A DNA stretch of 64,000 bases. Source: Cohnella algarum (lineage in GTDB: Bacteria > Bacillota > Bacilli > Paenibacillales > Paenibacillaceae). Below, piece after piece: positions 27,230 through 35,458 of this stretch. The translations under genes and the position numbers were made by a program. The notes beneath the pieces were generated by a model. The model did no database searches and had not been told where the DNA came from. It was given only the letters and a program-made list of their open reading frames with translations. The stretch lies in contig NZ_JAFHKM010000002.1 of NCBI RefSeq assembly GCF_016937515.1, positions 1,731,001 to 1,795,000 of the forward strand, read 5' to 3'. Position 1 is the first letter of the stretch. Each line of letters starts with the position of its first letter.

Positions 27230-28237
27230 TCAGACGAGTCCGACCCAATCGGCCAGGACGGTCACGACGAGCACGGTCGCAAAAATCAGAAACGACAGGC
27301 GAACGACGAATTTCTTGCGGAATACGGCGAGCATCATGATCGTGTTTTTCAAGTCGAGCATCGGGCCGAACACGAGGAAGGACAACAGCGCTCCCGTCGG
27401 GAACGTTCCCGTAAAGGACGCCGCAATGAAAGCGTCCGATGTGGAACAGAGCGATATCAAGTAGGCGAAGGCCATCATGAACAAATGGCCGCCTCCGTCC
27501 CAGCTGAGGGAAAGGAGGGTGTCGCGGCTGACGAACGTTTGGATCGCGGCGGTAAGAAAAGCGCCGAGCAGCAAGTATTTTCCCATTTCGAAAAATTCGT
27601 CCGACGCGTGGGAAAACGCGTGGGCGAGCCGGTTATTGCCGTCGTGCCGGTGTTCGCGGCCGCGTGCGGCGGGAGCGGCCGGCGCCGAGCGCAGCGGCTG
27701 CTCCTTGACGGAGCGGTGCAAAATCAGGCCGATCGCCGCGACGGCGATAAAGGCGAGAAGCGTCCGGTACAGAGCGACCTCCGGTTGAGTCCGAAAGGCC
27801 ATGAAGGTTGAAATATAGGTCACCGGATTGATGATCGGCGCTGCCAGAATATAGGTAATGCCGAGATAAACGGGCATCCCTTTTTGAATGAGGCGGCGGA
27901 CGACCGGAATCATGCCGCATTCGCATAAGGGCAGCACGATGCCGAGCAGGGAGGCGATGCCGATGCCGAGCCAATGGTTTTTCGGCAGAAGCTTGCGCAC
28001 CGTTTCCTCCGAAACGAACGTTTGCAAAAAGGAAGAAGTGACGACGCCCAGCAAAATAAACGGCAAAGCCTCCAAGAAGATGCTGATGAAGACGGTTTTC
28101 AGGCTTTCCAATTGGCCGGTTTCGATTTGCGGCAGCCTAAGCCCGAAGGAGGTTTCCCCGCCGAAAAAAATGAGATAGAGCATATACAGGCAGCCCAGCG
28201 TGAGCAAATTGACTCCCCATTTAAAAAAGGCAGGCAC
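27230..28237 (-). CDS. DUF318/COG0701 family permease (YcgR-like)
   Basis: Integral membrane protein with eight or so transmembrane segments and the family signatures EALPFILLGVVTSSFLQTFVS, PLCECGMIPVVRRLIQKGMP, APIINPVTY and CSTSDAFIAASFTGTFPTGALLSFLVFGPMLDLKN. A central cytoplasmic loop is His- and Arg-rich (GREHRHDGNNR). The start is a GTG at 28237 after GGAGGG. The protein is 335 residues. It is the first gene of a two-gene operon with the DUF1980 protein. The Cys-Glu-Cys motif, the His-rich loop and a Zur-like operator upstream suggest a metal-related role, which is inference. Confidence 0.85.
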   Translation of the reverse strand: MPAFFKWGVNLLTLGCLYMLYLIFFGGETSFGLRLPQIETGQLESLKTVFISIFLEALPFILLGVVTSSFLQTFVSEETVRKLLPKNHWLGIGIASLLGIVLPLCECGMIPVVRRLIQKGMPVYLGITYILAAPIINPVTYISTFMAFRTQPEVALYRTLLAFIAVAAIGLILHRSVKEQPLRSAPAAPAARGREHRHDGNNRLAHAFSHASDEFFEMGKYLLLGAFLTAAIQTFVSRDTLLSLSWDGGGHLFMMAFAYLISLCSTSDAFIAASFTGTFPTGALLSFLVFGPMLDLKNTIMMLAVFRKKFVVRLSFLIFATVLVVTVLADWVGLV

Positions 28238-28256
28238 CCGAACCCTCCTCGTTGAT

Positions 28257-28269
28257 TGTAACGATTACA
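28257..28269. promoter_or_regulatory. Fur-family (Zur-like) operator before the YcgR-like gene
   Basis: TGTAACGATTACA is palindromic in its TGTAA/TTACA arms. Extended outward it reads TTGTAAC-G-ATTACAG, close to the Zur 7-1-7 box (TCGTAAT-n-ATTACGA). It lies 20-32 bases upstream of the GTG start, overlapping the likely promoter. A TAAAAT -10 candidate on the minus strand lies just upstream. Confidence 0.5.
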
Positions 28270-28522
28270 GTTTATTTTACCTTATGTTGGTCGAGAGATA
28301 AATAGCCGAACGAGTTTGCCGAACGACCTCCCGAATGCGAACAGCGGCGGCCCAAATCCGGAAAAATCCGAACAGGAAATATAAATTGACGTACAATCCT
28401 TGCTTCGGAGGGGATTTAGGGCACATTTTTCGTTCATTAAGCATATTCATGGAAGTAAATCTAACACTAATCCAAAGAATAATTAATAATTATGTAAATT
28501 CATGTCGAAATTCCACTACTTT

Positions 28523-28539
28523 TGTTAGATATATTGACG
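28523..28539 (+). promoter_or_regulatory. GlnR/TnrA-like site at the urtA promoter
   Basis: TGTTAGATATATTGACG matches TGTnA-N7-TnACA in all fixed positions except the last (G for A). It overlaps the -35 of the urtA promoter. Both urea uptake and this motif belong to nitrogen control in Bacillales. Confidence 0.5.
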
Positions 28540-28563
28540 CCAATCTTTTCCTCCTCTTATAAT
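28534..28563 (+). promoter_or_regulatory. SigA-type promoter of the urt operon
   Basis: TTGACG (28534-28539) and TATAAT (28558-28563) with an 18-bp spacer. The leader to the urtA start is about 75 bases. The rest of the 28270-28520 gap is AT-rich, with no further signal I can name. Confidence 0.75.
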
Positions 28564-28645
28564 TGGATCACGAACGGAAGACGCAATAAACCGTCTGAAC
28601 GTTCGGAAAAAGAGATAGAAACCAGATGATCAGGGGAGTGGGGAC

Positions 28646-29944
28646 ATGAAAAGGAGAAAATGGTTGAACGGTCTGGCAACGCTTGCGGCGGCCTGCCTCG
28701 TTTTGGCGGCTTGCGGCGGGAACAGCGGCAATAACGGAGCGTCGCCGTCGGCGTCCGAATCTTCGCCGTCGGCGTCGGCTCCGTCATCGTCGGGATCGGC
28801 GTCGCCGTCGGCAATCGGCGGAGACACCGTCAAAGTCGGAATCCTGCATTCGCTGAGCGGCACGATGGCGATCAGCGAAGTGTCGGTACGGGACTCCGAG
28901 CTGCTGGCGATCGAAGAAATCAACGCGAAGGGCGGGGTGCTCGGCAAACAGATCGAACCGATCGTCGAGGACGGCGCATCCGATTGGCCGACCTTTGCGG
29001 AAAAGGCCCGAAAGCTGATTTCGGAAGACAAGGTGGCGACCGTTTTCGGCGGCTGGACGTCGGCAAGCCGGAAAGCGATGCTGCCGGTTTTCGAGGAATT
29101 GAACGGACTGCTCTGGTACCCGGTGCAATACGAAGGCATGGAATCGTCCCCCAACATTTTCTATACGGGCGCGACGACCAACCAGCAAATCGTCCCCGCG
29201 GTCGATTACCTGCTGGAGAACGGCAAAAAGAAATTTTACCTGCTCGGCTCCGACTACGTTTTCCCCCAAACGGCCAACAAAATCATCAAAGAACAGCTGA
29301 AAGCCAAGGGCGGAGAGCTGGTCGGCGAAGAATACACCCAGCTCGGCCATACCGATTACTCCACGATTATCGCCAAAATCCAGGCCGCCCAGCCGGACGT
29401 CGTCTTCAACACCCTTAACGGGGACAGCAACGTCGCCTTCTTCAAGCAGCTGAAGGATGCGGGCATCACGTCCGCGGATCTGACGACGCTGTCGGTCAGC
29501 ATCGCCGAAGAAGAAGCGCGGGGCATCGGACCGGAATATCTCGAAGGGCATCTGGTCGCCTGGAACTACTATCAAACGACCGACACGCCGGAGAACAAAA
29601 CATTCGTCGAAAGCTACAAAGCCAAGTACGGAGCCGACCGCGTGACGGCGGACCCGATCGAAGCCGGTTACGTTGCCGTATACTTGTGGGCCGCGGCCGT
29701 CGAGAAGGCGGGTTCGTTCGAAGTCGACAAAGTGAAGGAAGCCGCCGCCGGCATCGAATTCGCCGCTCCGGAAGGCAAGGTTACGATCGACGGCGAGAAT
29801 CAGCATATTTACAAGACGGTCCGGATCGGCGAGCTGCAAGCCGACGGGCAGATCAAGGAGCTCTGGAATTCCGGGGAGCCGGTCAAGCCGGATCCTTACC
29901 TGAAAACGTACGATTGGGCCGCCGGCCTGAGCTCGGGTTCGTAA
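28646..29944 (+). CDS. urtA: Urea ABC transporter substrate-binding protein
   Basis: Periplasmic-binding-type lipoprotein of the UrtA/amide-urea family. The signal peptide ends at lipobox LVLAAC (cysteine near residue 23). A Ser/Pro/Ala/Gly linker of about 35 residues follows, then the binding domain: [79 protein letters not shown]. These segments are typical of UrtA rather than branched-chain amino acid binders. ATG 28646 follows GGGGAGTGGGG. The protein is 432 residues. It leads urtABCDE and probably has higher expression than the permease genes owing to hairpins after its stop. Confidence 0.93.
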   Translation: MKRRKWLNGLATLAAACLVLAACGGNSGNNGASPSASESSPSASAPSSSGSASPSAIGGDTVKVGILHSLSGTMAISEVSVRDSELLAIEEINAKGGVLGKQIEPIVEDGASDWPTFAEKARKLISEDKVATVFGGWTSASRKAMLPVFEELNGLLWYPVQYEGMESSPNIFYTGATTNQQIVPAVDYLLENGKKKFYLLGSDYVFPQTANKIIKEQLKAKGGELVGEEYTQLGHTDYSTIIAKIQAAQPDVVFNTLNGDSNVAFFKQLKDAGITSADLTTLSVSIAEEEARGIGPEYLEGHLVAWNYYQTTDTPENKTFVESYKAKYGADRVTADPIEAGYVAVYLWAAAVEKAGSFEVDKVKEAAAGIEFAAPEGKVTIDGENQHIYKTVRIGELQADGQIKELWNSGEPVKPDPYLKTYDWAAGLSSGS

Positions 29945-29955
29945 TCGAAAAAAAC

Positions 29956-29997
29956 GGGAAGGGAAGCGTTCGGAGCTGCCGAGCCTTCCCTTGCTTT
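29956..29997 (+). terminator. Intercistronic hairpin after urtA (partial terminator)
   Basis: AAGGGAAG pairs with CTTCCCTT around a GC-rich loop, followed by GCTTTT. It probably lets only part of transcription pass to urtB, or stabilises urtA mRNA. Confidence 0.55.
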
Positions 29998-30032
29998 TCA
30001 ACGACGATTCGGCCGATTTTTGCGCGGCTTTT

Positions 30033-30059
30033 CCTTTCCCGCCTCCGGAGGCGGAAAGG
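30033..30059 (+). promoter_or_regulatory. Strong hairpin directly before the urtB ribosome site
   Basis: CCTTTCCCGCCTCC and GGAGGCGGAAAGG are complementary with one bulge, forming a 13-bp stem without a real loop. It ends 4 bases before the AAAGGAG of urtB. It has no T-run, so it is an mRNA structure, not a terminator. Confidence 0.6.
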
Positions 30060-30080
30060 CCAGAAAGGAGATATCGGGCC

Positions 30081-30986
30081 ATGGCGTTATGGTGGACGCA
30101 ATTGTTCAACGGCCTTAGCGTAAGTTCCATCCTCCTGCTGATCGCGCTCGGCCTGGCCATCACGTTCGGGCTGATGCGGGTCATCAATATGGCGCACGGA
30201 GAGTTTATTATGATCGGCGCCTACTCCGCTTACATGGTGCAGCAATGGTTTCAAGCTTCGCTGCCCGAGAGCATGTTCGACACTTATTTTCCGCTGGCCA
30301 TTCTGTTCAGCTTTGCCGTCGCGTTCGCGATCGGCTACTTGCTGGAAACGTCGCTGATCCGGTTTTTGTACGGGAGACCGCTGGACAGCTTGCTGGCGAC
30401 ATGGGGCGTCGGCCTCGTGCTGCAGCAGGCGGCGCGTTCGATCTTCGGCGCTCCGAACGTCGGCGTGACGAGCCCGTCCTGGCTCGACGGGGGCTTGAAG
30501 ATCATGACGGGCGTCGTCCTTCCTTATAAAAGGCTGTTCATTATCGCGCTTGTCGCGCTCGTGCTGCTTGCGATGTATGTTTATATTTATCGCAGCGCGC
30601 CCGGAAGGCGGATGCGCGCCGTCATGCAAAACCGCGAGATGGCGGCTTGCCTCGGCATTTCCACCCGGCGCGTCGATTCCGTCACGTTCGCCATCGGTTC
30701 GGGCATCGCCGGCATCGCCGGCTGCGCGCTCACGCTGATCGGCCCGATCGGCCCGACGATCGGCACGAATTACATCGTCGACGCGTTCATGGTCGTCGTG
30801 CTCGGCGGCGTCGGAAAGCTCGTGGGAACGGTCGCCGGAGCGCTCGGGATCGGCACGCTGAACACGCTGTTCGAATGGTGGACGAATGCGTCGCTCGGCA
30901 AGGTGCTCGTCTTCCTGTGCATCGTCGCCTTCCTTCAATGGAAGCCGATGGGACTCGTTGCGGTCCGCAGCCGGTCGCTGGATTAA
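30081..30986 (+). CDS. urtB: Urea ABC transporter permease UrtB
   Basis: Membrane permease of the LivH-like branch. ATG 30081 follows AAAGGAG and gives a 301-residue protein beginning [14 protein letters not shown]. The open frame upstream to 29991 lacks a start signal. UrtB features include the first helix block [31 protein letters not shown], the [17 protein letters not shown] block and the permease-ATPase coupling segment [20 protein letters not shown]. It works with UrtC as the membrane channel for UrtA-delivered urea or short amides. Confidence 0.93.
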   Translation: MALWWTQLFNGLSVSSILLLIALGLAITFGLMRVINMAHGEFIMIGAYSAYMVQQWFQASLPESMFDTYFPLAILFSFAVAFAIGYLLETSLIRFLYGRPLDSLLATWGVGLVLQQAARSIFGAPNVGVTSPSWLDGGLKIMTGVVLPYKRLFIIALVALVLLAMYVYIYRSAPGRRMRAVMQNREMAACLGISTRRVDSVTFAIGSGIAGIAGCALTLIGPIGPTIGTNYIVDAFMVVVLGGVGKLVGTVAGALGIGTLNTLFEWWTNASLGKVLVFLCIVAFLQWKPMGLVAVRSRSLD

Positions 30987-31026
30987 CCGGCGCCGTTAAA
31001 CTTCGCGTATAGGTGGTGAGCGACGG

Positions 31027-32136
31027 ATGTTCGCTTCGGTACCTTTGACCCGCCAAAAGCTGTGGCTGCTGGCCGGTTATGCGGCGGCCATTGCGATTTT
31101 GCTGGCGGCTCCGCTTTTTTTGAACGACTTCAGACTTAACATTTTGGCGAAATGCCTGGCGTTCGCGATTGCGGCGCTCGGACTCGATTTGCTGTGGGGC
31201 TATACCGGCGTGCTCAGTCTCGGGCACGGAGTGTTTTTCGGCCTCGGCGGCTATGCGATGGCGATGCATTTAAAGCTTACGGCGAGCGGGGACCGGCTGC
31301 CGGATTTTATGGATTGGACCGGGATGACCGCGCTGCCCTGGTTCTGGGAGCCGTTCAAGAGCTTCGCCTTCGCCGCCTTGATGGGCATTCTCATACCGGC
31401 GGCCCTTGCGCTTTTCCTCGGCTTCTTTACGTTTCGGAACCGGATTCGCGGCGTTTATTTTACGATTTTGACGCAGGCGCTCGTCATCATTACGGTGACC
31501 CTGTTCGTCGGACAGCAGAAATATACCGGCGGCACGAACGGATTGACCGGCTATACGACGCTGTTCGGACAGCCGCTTTCCTCCGGCGCTATGAAGACGG
31601 GCATGTATATCGCGACGGTCGTCGCGCTCGTTCTCTCATTCCTGCTTTGCCGCTACCTGGTCAAAAGCCGGTTCGGCAAAGTGCTGCGCGCGATTCGGGA
31701 CGGCGAAAACCGCGTCCGGTTTCTCGGCTTCGACCCGTCGCTGTACCAGATGGCCGCCTTCGCCGTTTCCGCCGCCCTCGCGGGGCTGGCGGGCATGTTT
31801 TTCGTGCTTCATGTCGGCATCATTTCCCCTTCGGCCATGGCGATCGTTCCCTCGATCGAAATGGTGCTGTGGGTAGCGGTCGGCGGCCGCGGGACGCTGG
31901 TCGGCGCCGTCGTCGGAGCGATCGCGCTCAATCAGGCCAAAAGCGGCTTGAGCGAATCGTTCCCCGACGTATGGACGATTTTCCTCGGCGCGTTGTTTGT
32001 CGTCGTGACGGTGTTCCTGCCCGGCGGGCTGATCGGCCTGATCCGGAAGCTGGGAGAGCGATTCGATAAAAGGAGGAATGAACGGCATGAGCCTGTCCTC
32101 GATTCTGTCGTGCCAGAAAGTAAGCGTACAGTTTGA
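31027..32136 (+). CDS. urtC: Urea ABC transporter permease UrtC
   Basis: LivM-like permease of 369 residues with about ten transmembrane segments. Diagnostic blocks are LDLLWGYTGVLSLGHGVFFGLGGYAMAMHL, GVYFTILTQALVIITVTLFVGQQKYTGGTNGLT and the coupling helix RFGKVLRAIRDGENRVRFLGFDP. ATG 31027 follows AGGTGGTGAG. The C-terminus overlaps the start of urtD by 50 bases, indicating translational coupling. Confidence 0.93.
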   Translation: MFASVPLTRQKLWLLAGYAAAIAILLAAPLFLNDFRLNILAKCLAFAIAALGLDLLWGYTGVLSLGHGVFFGLGGYAMAMHLKLTASGDRLPDFMDWTGMTALPWFWEPFKSFAFAALMGILIPAALALFLGFFTFRNRIRGVYFTILTQALVIITVTLFVGQQKYTGGTNGLTGYTTLFGQPLSSGAMKTGMYIATVVALVLSFLLCRYLVKSRFGKVLRAIRDGENRVRFLGFDPSLYQMAAFAVSAALAGLAGMFFVLHVGIISPSAMAIVPSIEMVLWVAVGGRGTLVGAVVGAIALNQAKSGLSESFPDVWTIFLGALFVVVTVFLPGGLIGLIRKLGERFDKRRNERHEPVLDSVVPESKRTV

Positions 32137-32872
32137 CGGCTTCAAAGCGGTTCAAGGAATGGATCTGACCCTTGTGCCCGGGGAGCTGAGGTTTCTGATC
32201 GGTCCGAACGGCGCGGGCAAGACGACGATGCTCGACGTCATCTGCGGCAAGGTGAAGCCTAGCGGGGGCAAGGTTACGTTCCATGCGAAAGCGGGCAGCG
32301 TGGATATCGCGAAGCGCCGGGAGCATGAAATCGCCGAGCTGGGCATCGGGCGAAAATTTCAAACGCCGTCGATTTTTGCCGGCTTGACCGTCGACGAGAA
32401 CCTCGAAATCGCGATGTCGCAAAACCGGGGCATTTTCGCGACGCTCCGGGCGAAGATGACCAAAACGGACCGGGCGCGGATCGACGCCCAGCTCGAGCTG
32501 ATCGGCCTCGCCGACAAACGGAACCAGCGGGCCGGCGGGCTGTCGCACGGAGAGAAGCAGTGGCTGGAGATCGGCATGATGCTGATGCAAGAGCCGGAAA
32601 TTTTGCTGCTGGACGAACCGGTCGCGGGGATGACCGACAAAGAGACGGACAAAACCGGCGAGCTGCTGCAGCAAATCGTGCGCGAGCGGACCGTCGTCGT
32701 CGTTGAGCACGACATGGAATTTGTCCGCAATTTCGCGAGCTCCGTCACGGTCATGCACGAAGGAAAGCTGCTGAAGGAAGGCTCGATGGACGAAGTGCAG
32801 CGGGACGACCGGGTCATGGAAGTGTACCTTGGCAAAAGGCGGGATGCCGATGTTGTCGGTTCAACGGCTTGA
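32087..32872 (+). CDS. urtD: Urea ABC transporter ATP-binding protein UrtD
   Basis: ABC ATPase of the LivG-like type. Walker A is GPNGAGKTT and the signature motif is LSHGEKQWLEIGMML, characteristic of UrtD. Walker B is ILLLDEPVAGMT, and the switch histidine is in VVVEHDMEF. ATG 32087 lies 10 bases after AGGAGG and yields 261 residues. The ATG at 32078 is too close to the ribosome site. It overlaps urtC upstream and urtE downstream, so the permease and ATPase genes are tightly coupled. Confidence 0.95.
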   Translation: MSLSSILSCQKVSVQFDGFKAVQGMDLTLVPGELRFLIGPNGAGKTTMLDVICGKVKPSGGKVTFHAKAGSVDIAKRREHEIAELGIGRKFQTPSIFAGLTVDENLEIAMSQNRGIFATLRAKMTKTDRARIDAQLELIGLADKRNQRAGGLSHGEKQWLEIGMMLMQEPEILLLDEPVAGMTDKETDKTGELLQQIVRERTVVVVEHDMEFVRNFASSVTVMHEGKLLKEGSMDEVQRDDRVMEVYLGKRRDADVVGSTA

Positions 32873-33557
32873 ATCCGGGTACGGCGAGAGCGTCATTTTG
32901 CGGGAAGTGTCGCTGGCGGTGGAGCCCGGGCAGGTCGTCTGCCTGATGGGGCGCAACGGCGTCGGCAAGACGACCCTGATCAAGAGCATCATGGGCGTCA
33001 TCAAAAGCCGCAAAGGCTCGATCTCGTTCCACGGAGACGACCTGACGCGAAAAACGCCGGGCGAGCGGGCGCGCAAAGGGATCGGCTACGTGCCGCAAGG
33101 CCGGGAAATTTTCCCGCAGCTGTCCATTTACGAAAATTTGCGGATCGGGCTGGAGGCGAGCCGGGACAAGGCGCGGCGGCGGGCGAAGGAAATTCCCGAG
33201 GAGGCGCTTTCGAAGTTTCCCGTTCTGAAGACGATGTACAACCGCAGAGGCGGGGATTTGAGCGGCGGGCAGCAGCAGCAGCTGGCGTTCGCCCGGGCAC
33301 TGGCTTCGGAGCCGGAGCTTCTGCTGCTGGACGAACCGACGGAAGGCATTCAGCCGTCGATCGTCGAGGATATCCGCGATGTCATTCGCGATATACGCAA
33401 CGACGGCAAGACGGCGATTTTGCTCGTCGAACAGAGTCTGGAATTCGTCCGCAGCGTCGGCGATCGTTTCTATATTATGGAAAAGGGCTCGATCGTCTGG
33501 GAAGGCGGCCGCGACCAGCTGGACGATCCGGCGGTGATGCGGTATTTGACGGTTTGA
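32850..33557 (+). CDS. urtE: Urea ABC transporter ATP-binding protein UrtE
   Basis: ABC ATPase of the LivF-like type, 235 residues. Walker A is GRNGVGKTTLIKS, signature DLSGGQQQQLAFARAL, Walker B ELLLLDEPTEGIQPSI, then LLVEQSLEF. The block GKGYVPQGREIFPQLS-like (here GIGYVPQGREIFPQLS) is typical. ATG 32850 is preferred over the TTG at 32829 and ATG at 32844 because AAAGGCGGG then has proper spacing. It is the last gene of the operon. No urease genes occur in the window. Confidence 0.94.
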   Translation: MLSVQRLESGYGESVILREVSLAVEPGQVVCLMGRNGVGKTTLIKSIMGVIKSRKGSISFHGDDLTRKTPGERARKGIGYVPQGREIFPQLSIYENLRIGLEASRDKARRRAKEIPEEALSKFPVLKTMYNRRGGDLSGGQQQQLAFARALASEPELLLLDEPTEGIQPSIVEDIRDVIRDIRNDGKTAILLVEQSLEFVRSVGDRFYIMEKGSIVWEGGRDQLDDPAVMRYLTV

Positions 33558-33675
33558 GCGCCGACCGGCAGGCGGCAGCGGGCGAGTGAGGGAGGCTGCG
33601 GGCGGCAGGCGAATGCGGACGAGTGCGGGCAGCTGCGGCGCGTCCCCGCGAGTCCGATCTGGCCGTGGCCGCGCG

Positions 33676-33920
33676 CAGTTGGGTAAAAATGACTCATCTC
33701 GCCCGGCCGTGCGCCTAGAACGGCGCGCAGTTGAGTAAAAATGACTCATCTCGCCCGGCCGTACGCCTAGAACCGCTTGCAGTTGAGTAAAAATGACTCA
33801 TCTCGCCCGGCCGTGCGCCTAGAACGGCGCGCAGTTGAGTAAAAATGACTCATCTCGCCCGGCCGTACGCCTAGAACCGCTTGCAGTTGAGTAAAAATGA
33901 CTCATCTCGACGGCTGTGCG
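33676..33920. repeat. 52-bp tandem repeat array with alternating A/B units
   Basis: Copies begin at 33676, 33728, 33780, 33832 and 33884, exactly 52 bp apart; the fifth is cut after about 26 bp. Every copy contains TTGAGTAAAAATGACTCATC (first copy TTGGGT), with TGAGT/ACTCA arms. The second half alternates between GTGCGCCTAGAACGGCGCG (units 1 and 3) and GTACGCCTAGAACCGCTTG (units 2 and 4), so the array is a duplicated 104-bp dimer. It sits between the convergent urtE and XRE genes, with no open gene in it. The stretch 33558-33675 before it is GC-rich, with loose GGCAGGCG repeats only. Confidence 0.93.
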
Positions 33921-34508
33921 TCACCCGACCGACGCGCGCCCGCGCGGCAGCATCACCCAGATGCCGACAGCGTCGCCGTCGCCGGGATTGTAAAACTCGT
34001 GTTTTTGCGAACTTTCAAAAACGATGCTGTCTCCGGCCTCCAGCCGAAAGGTTCGGTCCTCGATCAGCACGTGAAGCTCGCCCTCGAGCAGGTATCCGAT
34101 TTCCCGGCCTTGGCGGGCCAGTTGGGGAGAGGGCTTCGCTTCTCCCGGCCGGATCCGCATTTCGAACATTTCGAAGCCGTTGTCGAGCGACGGGCTCAAA
34201 GCCCGGTAAAGTACATTCGGATGAAGCATGTTCACCGTTTTCTGGTCTTGCCTTTTCGTTAAATGCACGTCGGAAGAGGCTATATCCTGAAAAAAAGAAA
34301 ATACCGGAACGTTCAAACCATGACTGATTTTCCACAAGGTATCCAGCGAAGGATTCGTCTGGCCGGTTTCGATTTGCGAAACCATGCTCTGGCTGAGCCC
34401 CGCTTTTTTGCTCAGTTCGTCGACGGTCAGCCCTTGCTCCTTGCGGATTTTGCGGATTCGTCTGCCGATCACGCCTTTCGGAAATTCCATTTCCCCGATT
34501 TTGTCCAT
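33921..34508 (-). CDS. XRE-family regulator with C-terminal cupin domain (PuuR-like)
   Basis: Residues 15-70 form a helix-turn-helix of the XRE type (IGRRIRKIRKEQGLTVDELSKKAGLSQSMVSQIETGQTNPSLDTLWKIS-like). Residues 110-185 form a cupin sensor (RIRPGEAKPSPQLARQGREIGYLLEGELHVLIEDRTFRLEAGDSIVFES-like). The layout matches PuuR-type regulators, which sense polyamines or amino-acid-derived ligands. It is the last gene of the pot-speB operon, 47 bases after speB, so it is probably autoregulatory. A 9-bp inverted repeat around the potD -10 is a candidate binding site. The protein is 195 residues. The ligand is inferred from context. Confidence 0.88.
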   Translation of the reverse strand: MDKIGEMEFPKGVIGRRIRKIRKEQGLTVDELSKKAGLSQSMVSQIETGQTNPSLDTLWKISHGLNVPVFSFFQDIASSDVHLTKRQDQKTVNMLHPNVLYRALSPSLDNGFEMFEMRIRPGEAKPSPQLARQGREIGYLLEGELHVLIEDRTFRLEAGDSIVFESSQKHEFYNPGDGDAVGIWVMLPRGRASVG

Positions 34509-34555
34509 TTCGGCTCTCTCCTTTTAACGATAACCAGAAGAGTTGCCCCTTACCC

Positions 34556-35428
34556 TTATACTCTCGCCGTCGCGCAGTCGAACAGAATGCGCGCGGCCAT
34601 GCCGCTCGTAATCCCCTGGTGATCGAATAAAGGATTCACTTCCGCTATATCCATCGCGTGAATGTGGCGGTACAGTCCGTCCAGAATGCCGAAACATTGC
34701 GGCGGCGTCAGCCCGCCCGGCTCGTTGGCGCCCGAACCCGGAGCGAAGGCCGAGTCCAGCACGTCGATATCGAACGTCAAATAGATCGCTTCGACGTCGC
34801 GCAGCGCCTCCAGCGTCTTGTCGATCACGTCCTGCGCGGTCATGCGGTGCACTTCCGCCGCCGTGATCTGGACGATCCCGGTCTCCTGCAAATATTGGCC
34901 GTACCAAGGATAATTGTAGCTTCGCACGCCGATTTGCACAATATGCTCGGGGTTCACGTTCGGCAATTCCAGCGCCCGGCGCATTTGGCTGCTTTGCGAA
35001 AACTTCCCTTGCACAGGGGAATCGTCGACGAGGTCGAGGTGGGTGTCGAACTGGATGATGCCGACCTTGCCTTTCGTCCGCTCCGCCAGCGCCTTGAAGC
35101 CCGGATACGAGATGGAGTGGTCGCCGCCGAGAATAAACGGGAAAATGCCTTGGTCGAACGCCTCGCCGATTTTGCGTTCGGCGTTTTCGAACGTTTTCTC
35201 CGTGCTGTAGGCGACGATGTCGATGTCGCCCAAATCGATCATTTCCGCGCCGTTGAAATCGATCAGCTGCCGTTTTTCCACGTTGTAGATTTTGCCGTCC
35301 TGAATCCGGTTTTGCAGCCACTTCGCGTTTTCGCGAATCGCCTGGGGCGCATAACGCGCGCCGGGACGGCCGAGCGATGCGCCGCCGTCCCAAGGAAACC
35401 CGATGATGCCGAAATTTTGACCGTTCAT
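34556..35428 (-). CDS. speB: Agmatinase-family ureohydrolase
   Basis: Binuclear manganese ureohydrolase of the arginase fold. Metal motifs are GGDHS, FDTHLDLVDD and FDIDVLDSAFAPGSGANEPGGL, with the C-terminal MDIAEVNPLFDHQGITSGMAA block. Agmatinases split agmatine into putrescine and urea. Relatives act on guanidinobutyrate or guanidine, and I cannot tell these apart by eye. ATG 35428 follows AAAGGAG, giving 290 residues; the start at 35455 has no ribosome site. It lies directly after potC in the operon, so the transporter probably imports its substrate. The released urea fits with the neighbouring urt operon. Confidence 0.88.
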   Translation of the reverse strand: MNGQNFGIIGFPWDGGASLGRPGARYAPQAIRENAKWLQNRIQDGKIYNVEKRQLIDFNGAEMIDLGDIDIVAYSTEKTFENAERKIGEAFDQGIFPFILGGDHSISYPGFKALAERTKGKVGIIQFDTHLDLVDDSPVQGKFSQSSQMRRALELPNVNPEHIVQIGVRSYNYPWYGQYLQETGIVQITAAEVHRMTAQDVIDKTLEALRDVEAIYLTFDIDVLDSAFAPGSGANEPGGLTPPQCFGILDGLYRHIHAMDIAEVNPLFDHQGITSGMAARILFDCATARV

Positions 35429-35458
35429 GTTCGTTATGCTCCTTTCAGACTCCAACGT

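Noticed and set aside
33676..33920. CRISPR array
   Set aside because: The whole 52-bp unit repeats, so there are no unique spacers, and no cas genes are nearby.
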